Positions 1 through 12,600 of a DNA stretch of 64,000 nucleotides are shown one piece after another. The DNA comes from an uncultured Bacteroidales bacterium (GTDB lineage Bacteria > Bacteroidota > Bacteroidia > Bacteroidales > CAIXZF01): assembly GCA_903923925.1 (NCBI GenBank), contig CAIXZF010000035.1, positions 1 through 64,000 of the forward strand. Reading direction: 5' to 3'. Numbering within the stretch: the stretch's first letter is position 1; each line of letters starts with the position of its first letter. The position numbers were made by a program, and so were the translations under genes. A model generated the notes under the pieces. That model was not told the DNA's origin, made no database searches, and saw only the letters and a list, made by a program, of their open reading frames with translations.

Positions 1-640
1 AATGCCGGTAGTGGTTGTGCTGCAAGTCCGTACATCCTAACCAGAACATACAGAATTACCGATGCCTGTGGAAACTTTATTGATAGAAGTCATACAATAA
101 CTGTTATTGACGATGTTAATCCAACTGCAACAGCACCTGCTGATATTACTGGAATCAAATGTATTGCCAGTATTCCTGCTGCTAACGTAGCCCTGATTAC
201 TGATGAAGCTGACAACTGTGGAGCTACTCCAACGGTAGTTCTTCAAAGCGAAAGCAACAATGCTGGTAGTGGCTGTGCTGCTAGTCCGTACATCCTGACC
301 AGAACCTACAGAATTACAGATGCCTGTGGAAACTTTATCGACAGAAGTCATACCATTACTGTTGTTGATGATGTTAATCCAACTGCAACAGCACCTGCCG
401 ATATCACCGGAATCAAATGCATTGCCAGTATTCCTGCTGCTGATGTTAACCTTATCACTGACGAGGCTGACAACTGTGGTGCAACTCCAACAGTCGTTCT
501 CCAAAGCGAAAGCAATAATGCCGGTAGCGGTTGTGCAGCAAGTCCGTACATCCTGACCAGAACCTACAGAATTACCGATGCCTGCGGAAACTTTATCGAC
601 AGAATTCATACCATTACTGTTATTGACGATGTTAACCCAA
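1..640 (+). repeat. 258-bp tandem coding repeat, two full copies plus a partial third
   Basis: Near-identical DNA units start at 1, 259 and 517, each opening AATGC[CT]GGTAG and encoding 86 residues with the motif TRTYRITDACGNF. The third unit diverges after about 640. The exact 258-bp spacing keeps the reading frame. More copies probably lie left of the window. Confidence 0.92.
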
Positions 641-3600
641 CTATCAATACTCTGGCAGCAAATTTAACTGTTGACTGTGACGGAACAGGAAACACTATTC
701 AGTTAAATAATTGGTTGAATTCTCACGCAGGCGCATCAGCAACTGATAATTGTTCTGGCATTACCTGGTCACATAACTTTACCGCACTCTCCAATCTATG
801 CGGAGCTACAGGAGCAGCAACTGTTGTTTTTTCGGCAACAGATGCCTGTGGAAATTCATCAGCTACAAGTGCAACTTTCACAATTCAGGATAATACAGCT
901 CCAATAATCACAACCTGTGCTCCTATTCAAAGTGCACTAGCCAATATTAGTTGCCAGGCGAATGTACCCGACTTTATTTCCACGAGTTCTGCTAGTGACA
1001 TCTGCGGTTCTGTAATCATTTCACAAAGTCCGCCTGCAGGTACAACTGTTGGTTTAGGAGTTACCCCAATAACAATAACAGCTACTGATGAATGTGGTAA
1101 TTTTTCAACTTGTTCTTCTTCTTTCACTGTAAATAGCCTTACAATTAGTGGTACTGTTTTCGATGACGCGAATGGCATCAGTAACTCCCTTATTGATGGC
1201 TCAACCCTTGGTATCGCAGGAGCAAGTCAGCTTTACGCAAACCTGACCCAGGGCGGCTTGGTTGTTGGAGTTGTTCCTGTTAGCCATCCTTCGGGAAATT
1301 ATACACTGGATTGCGCAGAAGGAGTTGTTCCGAATACTTCTTACACTGTAATTCTAAGCTCTACCCAAGGGACAATTGGTATGGCTGTTGCAGCCTCGTT
1401 ACCACTTGGATGGGTTAATACTGCTGAAGGTACAGCAATTGGTGATGGTTTGGTTGATGGTAAAATTAATGTTAATATAACTACTTCAGTTATTACAAAT
1501 ACCAACTTTGGCATCGATCAACTGCCCACTCCTATCGCTGTTGACCCTGGAGCTCAGTTTAATCCTGGAGGTACTAACAATGTTATTGTTCCAGCTACTT
1601 CTTTCACTGGTACTGATCCTGAAAGCCCAGCAGGGTTTATCACTCAAATTCATATTTCTAACTTCCCGACAAATACTACTTCGATTACCATTAATGGAAC
1701 AACATATACTTCGGTTACATGGCCAGTCGGGGGCTTCTTGATCCCAACAAATGCTGCAGGTAATCCCACTCAGATAATAACAATTGACCCGTTTAATGGA
1801 AACGTTACAGCACAATTAGCTTTCAGCGTTTTGGATAATGCAGGTAAAGAATCTCCAACCACCAGTGTGGTGGATCTTGATTTCATTGATCTTACCTTAT
1901 CAGGTACTTTATACGATGATGCGAATGGTTTAATAGGCATTCCTGCCAATACTGTGGATGGATTTAGCATGAACCTTGGTAATGCGATGTATGTAAACCT
2001 GGTTAGTTCATCAAATACTGTTCTTACTTCAATATTAGCCAATATAAATGGAACTTACAGTTTTGGTACTGCAGATGGAATTTTAATGAATACTTCCTAT
2101 AATGTTATCCTTACTAATGGTTTAAATGCAGTTGGAAGCTTGTTAACATCAGCGTCTTTACCTGTAAACTGGGTAAGTACCGGCGAAAACATTGGTGCTG
2201 GTGCGGGTAATGACGGCAGTATTAATAGCGCTCTTAGCATTTCAGTTGTTGCGGTTTCAATTACGAATGCTAATTTTGGATTTGATCAACTACCTTTTCC
2301 TGTTGCTTCAGATCCAGCTCCTCAATTTAATCCCGGAGGTTCAAACAATGTAATTTTACCATCTTCTGCATTCAGTGGTTATGACCTCGAATCAGTGGGT
2401 TACATAACCCAAATTTATATTCAGTCATTCCCTTCCAATATCAATTCAATTACTATTGATGGTACAAATTACACATCAGGAAGCTGGCCAGTTGGAGGTG
2501 TTTATATTCCAACAAATGCCTTAGGAAACACTTCGGTACCTATTTCTATCGATCCTATCGATGGCAATACAACAGCACAAATTACTTTCAGTGTTTTTGA
2601 CAATGCCGGGAAAGAATCTGCTTCTACCGATGTATTGTATGTACAGTTCTATGACCTCACTATTTCGGGCCATGTTTTTGATGATGCCAATGGCTTACTT
2701 GGCGTTCCTGTTAACACTGTTGATGGAACATTAACAAATGCAGGAGGTAATATTTATGCAAACTTAGTCAATGCATCTAATGTGGTCCTCTTCTCTGCTT
2801 CAGTTACTGCAGGTGGATTATATTCATTTGGCAATGCGAACGGTGTTCAGATAAATACTTCATATAATGTCATTCTCACAAATGGAATAAGCTCAATTGG
2901 GACCACCCTTACAACAGCTACTTTACCTGTAAATTGGGTAAGTTCCGGTGAAAACCTTGGTGCGGGAACCGGTAATGATGGGAGTGTAAACAGTATGTTG
3001 ACCATTGCTGTGGCAACCGCTCCTGTTACAAACGCCAACTTTGGTGTCGATCAGCTGCCTTCTCCTATAGCTGTAAATCCTGCTCCTCAATTTAATCCTG
3101 GGGGTACAAACAATGTTACTGTTCCTGCTACTTCATTCAATGGTTCTGATCCTGAAAGTCCAGCTGGGTTTATCTCGCAGATTCATATTGTTAGCTTCCC
3201 CACAAATGCTACTTCGATTACAATTAACGGAACAACTTATACTTCTGCAACATGGCCTGCAGGCGGCTCTTATGTTCCAACAAATGCTGCAGGTAATCCC
3301 ACTCAGCTTATTACGATTGACCCTGATAATGGCAACCTAACTGCTCAGATAACTTTCAGCGTTGTCGATAATGCAGGTAAAGAATCAACATCTACCGGTG
3401 TAGTAAATCTGCTCTTCAATGATCTTACTCTGTCAGGTAACATATTTGATGATGCCAATGGATTGCTTGGAGTTCCTGTTAATACTGTTGACGGGATACC
3501 AACTAATGCAGGCGGACTATTATATGCTAACTTAGTTAATGGATCAAATCAAGTGATTGCTTCTGTTGCTGTTTCTGCTGGGGGAATTTATTCCTTTGGT

Positions 3601-6600
3601 ACTTCTAATGGTGTTCAGCTCAACACTTCATATAATGTAATCCTATCAAACGGTTTAGTTACTATTGGAAACACTGTTTTATCAGCAACTCTGCCTGCAA
3701 ACTGGGTTAGTTCTGGTGAAAACTTTGGTGCCGGCACCGGTAATGATGGAAGTGTTAACAGTATGCTAACTATCGCTGTGACCACCACTCCTGTTGCAAA
3801 TGCCAACTTCGGTATCGATCAGCTGCCAACTCCGATTGCAGTGGATCCTGCTGCTCAGTTTAATCCTGGTGGCACAAACAATATTACTGTTCCTGCTACT
3901 TCATTCACAGGTACTGATCCTGAGAATCCGGCTGGCTTTATCACTCAGATTCGTATTATTAGCTTCCCTACGAATACTACTTCGATCACAATTAACGGAA
4001 CAACTTATACTTCGGGAACATGGCCTGGAATTGGCATCTTTGTACCTTCAAATGCCGCCGGTAATCCTACTCAGATTATTACTATTGATCCGGATAACGG
4101 CAACCTTACTGCTCAGATAACTTTCAGCGTTGTAGATAATGCAGGTAAAGAATCTGCTACTTCAGACGTAGTAGATCTGCAGTTCAATGACATCACTCTT
4201 TCCGGTAATCTATATGATGATGCGAATGGATTACAAGGTATTCCAGCTAATACAGTAGATGGAACACCAACTAATTCGGGAGGAACTATTTATGCCAATC
4301 TGGTTAATGGAGCAAATCAGGTATTAGCTTCTGTGGCAGTTTCTGCGACTGGAACCTATATTTTTGGTACTGGAAATGGTATTCAGATAAACTCTTCATT
4401 TAATGTGATCCTCACAAATGGGATAAAACCACTTGGAAACACCCTTACTGCAGCTGATCTGCCGTTAAACTTTGTAAGCACAGGCGAAAATCTTGGTGCT
4501 GGTGTAGGTAACGACGGGAATGCAAATAGTATTTTGACTATTGCAATTGTAGGAAATCCTATTTCCAACGCCAACTTCGGTGTTGATCAGCTCCCTGATT
4601 CAAATCCAATAAGTGGCACTTATGTAAATCCTGGTGGAACAATAGCTTTAAGTGTGCCTCCAATAGGTGGATCTGATCCTGAAGATGGCTTATACGGCCC
4701 TGGAATGGCTATAAATATTGTATCGATCCCTGCTAATGGAATACTATATTACAATGGTTTACCTGTTATTGCAGGGCAAACTATATCAAATTACAACCCG
4801 GCACTATTGACCATCGATCCTCTGTTTAACGGAGCTGGCACAGTAATTTTTACTTATGCAGCTATTGATGCTGCCGGAAAACAAGATCAAACACCAGCAA
4901 TTGCAACAATCAATTTTACAAGTATAAACTTATATGGTCATGTTTTTGATGATGGAAATGGAATGGCTAATGGAGTTGTTGATGGATTACTAAATTATGC
5001 AGGGAATACTCTTTATGCCAACCTTGTTTATACAGGAACGGGAATTGTTGCTGATGTAGTACCAGTTACTCCAGTTGGTATTTACCAGTTTCTCAACCAA
5101 AATGGCAATAATTCTTATACAATAATCCTTAGTGATTTCCCAGGTACAGCCGGCAGTTTGGCTCCGGTTCCTAATTTGCCAACACCTTGGGTAAACACAG
5201 GGGAACATGCAGGTGCTGGACCAGGAAGTGATGGTCTGGTCAACGGAATGTTAAATGTAACAACATTGAATGTTGATGTTGCCGATTTGAATTTCGGTAT
5301 CGACAGAACACCGGCTGTTTATGATTACACAATGGCTGCTCAGTTTAATCCGGGAGGTCTCATGCAGATACCTGTTCCCTCAATAGCATTCAGTGGCAGT
5401 GATGCAGAAGATGGTGTTTATACCGGTTCATTAACTGGCAGAAATGTTATTCTTTATCCTGCTTTGAATGGAACATTATTCTACAATGGAATCCCCGTTG
5501 TTGCAGCAATGAATATTCCTTCATTTAATCCTAATCTTGCTTCGATTGATCCGGACAATGGCGATCTGTCCACATCTTTTACCTACACTGCCTTCGATAA
5601 TGCTAATGTAGCAGATCCAACCCCAAATACAATTAGTTTACCTTTCTTTGATATCAAGGTTTCTGGAACTGTTTTTGATGACGGCAATGGAATGCTTAAT
5701 GGTTTTGTTGATGGAACCGGGACTAATGCTGTCAGTACTCTTTATATTAACCTTGTTTCTTCTATCTCTGGTATTGTTTTTGCAACTGTCCCGGTAAATC
5801 CAAATGGAACATATCAGTTCAGCAATCTTGGTATTCCTTCAAATACAAACTTTAATCTCATCCTTAGCACAACTGCGGGTATCCCTGGAAACTCATCCCC
5901 AATTGCAAATCTCCCATTTAACTGGATTAACACAGGAGAACATCTTGGAGCAACTATTGGAAATGATGGAATAATTAATGGAACTTTATCAGTAAATACG
6001 GGTACTGCCAGCTTAAACAACGCTAATTTCGGAATAGATCAACTCCCTCAAACCTCAAATACTTCAGCCACTTTTCATAATCCCGGAGGTACAGCAACAG
6101 TTCTTGTTCCAACATTAAGTGGTTCTGACCCTGAAGATGGAGTTTTGGGAACAGGAATGACATTTGAGATTAATTCGATTCCTGCAAATGCTACACTTTA
6201 TTACAATGGTATTGCAGTAGTTATTGGCCAGATTATCACAAATTTTAACCCTGGTCTGCTCACATTAGATCCATTATTTGATGGTTCCGGATCTGTATCA
6301 TTTACCTATGCTGCAATTGATGCCGCAGGAAAACAAGATCCATCTCCTGCAACATCTACTATCATTTTTACTGGTATTAATCTCCTCGGCAATGTTTATG
6401 ATGACGCAAACGGACTTCAAAATTCAACTGTAGATGGTTTACCCACTAATGCTGGCGGCGTTCTTTACGTAAATCTGATTGATGTGAATACTAACCTTGT
6501 ATTAGGAGTGTCTTCAGTCAGTCCTGCGGGCACATACCAATTCCTTAATGTATTCGAAAACAGTTCATATAAAATTCTTTTAAGTTCAGTTTCAGGTACA

Positions 6601-9600
6601 ATTGGCACTTCTGCGCCAGCTGCAACATTAGCTTCTCCATGGCTTAATACCGGAGAAAATATTGGATCGGGTTTAGGAAATGACGGTACTGTTAATGGAA
6701 TTATCATTGTTAATTCACTGAACAGTGATATAAATAATATAAACTTTGGCATTGAACAACCACCTGCAGTAACCGACTATAGCGTACCATCACAGGTGAA
6801 CCCTGGGGGTATAATTCAGATCAATGTCCCAGCTGCTGCTTTCAACGGAAACGACTTTGAAGACGGTATCTACCCTCTTTCTCTTTCTGGAAGAAAAGTT
6901 CAGCTCTTCCCGGCAACAAATGCAGTACTTTATTACTTAGGTGTTCCTGTTCTATCTCCTCTGATTATTAATGCGTTCAATCCGAATATGGTTTCAATTG
7001 ATCCTGTTAACGGAAACACAACTGCTGCCTTTAATTATACAACCTACGACAATGCTGGCATTCAGGATGCCACACCAGGCATTATATCTTTGACTTTTAC
7101 TGGTATTACAATTGCCGGGAATGTCTTCGATGATGCAAATGGATTAAATAATAATCTTGTTGACGGAACTGGTACCAGTGTAGGCGGTTCACTTTTCATC
7201 AACCTTGTTAATGCAGGAACTGGAATTGTTGTTGCCGTAACTCCTGTTAATCCTGATGGATCATATATCTTCAGTGGGCCACTTGTAACATTAAATACAT
7301 CATTTAATCTCGTTTTGAGTATTAATTCTGGTAATATCGGAAATCCTGTTCCTACAATTGCCTTACCTGGCAATTGGACAAATACTGGTGAACACCTTGG
7401 AAATACTGTCGGAAATGATGGAGTCGCTAACGGCATTCTACCCGTTTTTTCCGGAATTACCAATACTGCTAACGCTAACTTTGGAATTGATCAATTACCA
7501 AATAGTAATAACGTTTTCGCAGCATATATTAATCCTGGTGGCATAAGTACGCTACCAATTCCTGCGCTTACCGGAACAGATCCTGAAGACGGAATTTATG
7601 GAACAGGCAGCACAATTGTTTTCACTTCATTACCACTTAATGGCACAATTTATTACAATAATGTTGCGCTAGTGAACGGTCAAACTATCTTAAATTACAA
7701 TCCTGCATTGTTAACTGTAGATCCATTATTTAATACCAGTGGATCAATTGTGTTCAATTATTCAAACGTTGATGCTGCTGGAAAACTTGATCCATCTCCT
7801 GCAATTGTAACAATTGATATCTATAGTTGTGCAAATAGCGTTGTTGTTCCCACTTCTCAAAACCAATGCGGTGCAATTGCTTTCAATCTGGATCCTCAAC
7901 CGCCTCTTGGGAATGTTACCTATTCATTGTCTGGTGCTACAACCGGAAGTGGTAATGGAACTGCAAGTGGTCATTTTTTCAACATAGGTTTAACCATTGT
8001 TTCATACACGATTACAGATATACATGGAAATATTATGACCTGTTCATTTACTGTGACAGTTATTGATATGCAACCTCCTTCAATTACCTGTCCTTCAAAT
8101 ATTACTGTAAATAACACAACTAATTTGTGCACAGGTATTGCATCTTTCATTGTTACTTTCAGTGATAATTGTCCTGGTTCAACAATTTCCCAGATTTCCG
8201 GATTGCCCTCAGGGGGATCTTTCCCTGTAGGGACTACAACGAATACTTTCAGGGCAACCGATGCTTATGGAAATTCTTCAACATGCTCATTTAATGTTAC
8301 TGTTATTGATAATCAGGCTCCTACAATAGTTTGCCCAGCGAATATCAGTAAATCAATTGATCCTACTCATTGTTTTGCAACACTAATTATTCCTGCACCT
8401 GTTGTTAACGACAATTGTGGCGTTTTGTCTTATTTCAATAATATTACAGGTTCTGGAAATGCTTCAGGTACTTTTGGTGTTGGCACAACCAATTTAGTTT
8501 GGACTGTGATAGATACTCATGGTAACACTGCCTCCTGTACTATGAATATTGTGGTTTATGATAATGAAATTCCAGTTATCGTATGTCCGGCGAATATCAC
8601 AAAGAATGTCAGTCCCGGTCAATGCCAGGCTACAGTTACAGTTCCTGCTCCAATGAAATCCGACAACTGTGGCATTGCTTCTGTAATCAATTCATATAAT
8701 GGTAGCAGCAACGCTTCTGGCGTCTACCCTGTTGGTTCAACCAATGTAACATGGACTGCTACTGATATTCACGGGAATACTGCAAGTTGTACTATGTCAA
8801 TTCTAGTCGTTGACAATCAAAATCCGGTTGTTATTTGTCCGGCAAATATTACTCAAACAAATGCTGCAGGATTATGCAATGCAGTTGTAAATGTTCCGGT
8901 ACCAGCAACTTCAGATAATTGCGGTGTTAATAACCTCCTGAATTCATTCAATAATACAGCTAATGCTTCCGGAACATATCCAGTTGGAAGCACTGTTGTT
9001 CTCTGGACTGTAACAGACATTCACGGGAATTCATCCAGCTGTTCAATGACTGTAACTATAACTGATTCACAAAATCCAGTAATTACCTGCCCGGCAAATA
9101 AAACTGTTAACACGAATCCAAATGCCTGTTTTGCCACCGGAGTTGTTCTGGGAACCCCGACAACAAGTGATAATTGTGGAGTTGCAACTGTAATAAGCAA
9201 TGCTCCTTCATCATATCCTAAGGGATTAAATACTGTTACCTGGATTGTTACAGACACACATGGGAATACTGCCAGTTGCTTGCAGACAGTCCTTGTAGTG
9301 GATAATCAAAATCCAGTAATTACCTGTCCTGCAAACATTACGACAAATACCAATTCCGGAACCTGCCAGGCAACAGGAATTAACTTAGGAGCTCCTGTAG
9401 CTATTGATAATTGCCCTGGTCTTACAGTAACGAATAATGCTCCGGGAGTCTATCCGCTCGGGAATACAACAATTACATGGACTGTAACTGATGGCTCTGG
9501 TTTAGTTGCAACATGTAACCAAATTGTTACAATTGTCGATAACCAGAATCCCGTGATCGTTTGTCCGGCAAATATCACTGCGAATGCATCTCCAGGATTA

Positions 9601-12600
9601 TGCTCTGCATCAGGTTTAAGCCTTGGAACTCCTGTTACAAGCGATAATTGCTCAGGAATCCTGACTATAACCAATAATGCACCTGCTTCTTTCCCTGTTG
9701 GACTTACCAATGTGATTTGGGCTGTAACAGATGCTTCTGGCAGAACTTCAACCTGTACTCAAACTATCACTATTGTTGATAATCAGGCACCTTCTATTAG
9801 TTGTCCGGCAAATAAAACAGTTAATTCTACAGCAGGCATTTGTGGTGCAACAGGTGTAAACCTTGGAAATCCTGTTACAACAGATAATTGTAGTGTTGCC
9901 ACAACTACCAATAATGCCCCGGGTATTTTCCCAATTGGTAACACAAACGTTATCTGGACTGTAACTGATAATCATGGTAAAACAGCAACTTGCTTACAAA
10001 CTGTGACAGTTATTGACAACCAGCTTCCTACTATAATTTGTCCTGCAAACAAAACAGTTTATACGAATGCCGGCCAATGCCTGGCAACTGGTGTAAGTCT
10101 TGGAACTCCAACAACAGGAGATAATTGCCAGGTAATTTCAGTTACAAACAATGCCCCGGCATCCTATCCATTAGGGTCTACAACTGTTAAGTGGATTGTT
10201 ACGGATGCTGCAGGTTTGACCGCCAGTTGTACTCAAAGTGTTTTTGTTGCCGATAATCAAGCACCTGTTATAGGACCAACCTTGCCTGTTATAGTTCAGC
10301 TTAATTCCAATTGCTCAGCAACTGGTGTAACTCTGATACCGCCTGCAGTTACTGATAACTGCGCAATTACATCTTTTGGAAACAATTCTCCTTTAGCTTA
10401 CCCTCTGGGTACAACAATTGTTACCTGGACAGCTGTGGATGCAAGTGGCAATAGTTCTTCTGCCACACAAACAGTAACAGTACTGGATAATATTCCTCCT
10501 GTAATTACATGCCCAGGACCTACTACTTTGTTTACTGATTCCGGCGTTTGTTCTGCTAACCCGCTTAATATTCCCGCTGCTACAGCAACAGATAACTGTT
10601 CCGGTGTAACAATAACCAATAACACTTCCGGAAATCTTCCTCTTGGTATTTCAACAGTAATCTGGACTGCAACGGATGCCTCAGGAAATTCGGCCAGTTG
10701 TGAATCAAAGGTAACGGTTATTGATAATCAGCCTCCAACTATCATCTGTCCTCCGAATATCACGCAGGTTGAAACTACCTTCGTTGTTGTTGATGCTCCT
10801 GTGGTTGGGGATAACTGTGGAATTGCAAGTGTGACTAATAACTTCAATAATTCGAATAATGCAACAGGTGTTTACCCTCCTGGTACAACCGAAGTTACCT
10901 GGACTGTTACTGACATTAACGGAAATTCATCTTCATGTTCACAGTTTATTGTTATCAATTGTCAATTACATGCATATAATGACACTACAACGATTATGAT
11001 CGATGATTCGGCACATGTTCATGTCATATACAATGATACTCTTTGTGGATCACCTGTTCAATGCAGCAATATAACAATTCTTGTCGATCCATATAATTAT
11101 TCCGTATATGTTGACAGCTTAACAGGTGCAATTGTTTGTATGCCACTTCCCGGATTTGTTGGATCCGATAGTCTTGAGTATGAGATCTGCTGTTCAATTA
11201 CAGATCCAATGCCATTAAACCCGAACGGGAGCTCTCCTGCACCTAATTCCTATACAGTTTGTGCAACCGCATGGCTTTTCCTTAATACAATACCGGCATC
11301 AACAGCAAGTATTTCTGGCAGTGCCACAATTTGCCAGGGAGGAACTGCTGCAATGTTGGTCAGCTTGACAGGTACACCACCATTTCAGATTAAAATCAGC
11401 GATGGGGGAAACATATGGACCTATTCTGGTATTTTATCTACTACCTTAACAATTCCTGTCAATCCAACAATCACTTCAACCTATCACCTTGTTTCGGTAA
11501 AAGATGCAAGTGGAATATTTGGTACAACTTCCGGATCTGCAACAATTACAGTTAATGTACTGAATACCTATGTAATAACTGGAGGAGGAAACTATTGCCC
11601 TGGTTCTGCCGGACTAATTATTGGACTGAGTGGCTCTGATCCTGGTGTTAGTTATCAACTTTTCAGAAACAATACTGCAGTTGGTGCCCCAACTATTGGA
11701 ACAGGCCTGCCACTCAATTTCGGATATCAGACTGCCGTCGGGATATATAGTATTATAGCAACTTCTGCAACTAATTTCTGTTCAAGAAATATGTCGGGAA
11801 ATACTACGATTAATATGTTCCCTGTAGTAAATCTCTTTAATGTAACTGGTGGAGGTGAATGCTGTTTTGGCTGCACTGATGTTCATGTTTACCTTAACGG
11901 TTCTGTTCAAGGTGTTGTGTATAATCTTTGGAATGGCACAACACTCATTTCAACACTTTTTGGAACAGGATTACCTATTGATTTCGGATATATGACAAGC
12001 AGCGGGTATTATACAATTAGCGGCACAAATGCATATGGATGCTCAGCATTTATGAATGGTGGCGCTGTTGTAGTACTTCATCCCCCTGCCGAAGGAGAAC
12101 TTCTTACTTCTGATACAACAATATGTCAGGGCCAGAGTATTACTTTGGGTATCGATCTCACTTCTGGTTCAGGACCATGGACAGTGGTTGTTTCAAATGG
12201 TTCAGGAAATATTACGTACGACAGTATCTGGTGTTCTCCATTCTTTTTTACTGTAACTCCTGATATAACAAGAACATATACACTTGTTTCAGTTTCAGAT
12301 GCTTTTGGTTGTTTTACCTTGGGATCAGGAACAACTACTGTTACAGTATTACAAATACCTGTAGTTAGCCATTTACCTGTTCAGGCTGTTTGCACCAATG
12401 CTCTTCCTTTTGCTGTATCTGGCGGGGTTCCTTCTGGTGGATTCTATATGGGACCTGGTATTTTAAATGGTGTATTTAATCCCGGATTGAGCGGAGCAGG
12501 ACTTTTTGATATCCTGTATACGGTTTCTTCAGGTAACGGATGCCAGGCAAGTACTATTGTTACGATAACTGTTAACTCCTTACCAGTAGTATCTTCTACA

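Noticed and set aside
37-609. 190-residue open frame on the minus strand
   Set aside because: It mirrors the tandem repeats of the giant protein on the other strand; its own apparent repeats follow from the coding repeats.
1-640. CRISPR-like regular repeats
   Set aside because: The unit is 258 bp, fully coding and in frame, with no short direct repeats and unique spacers.
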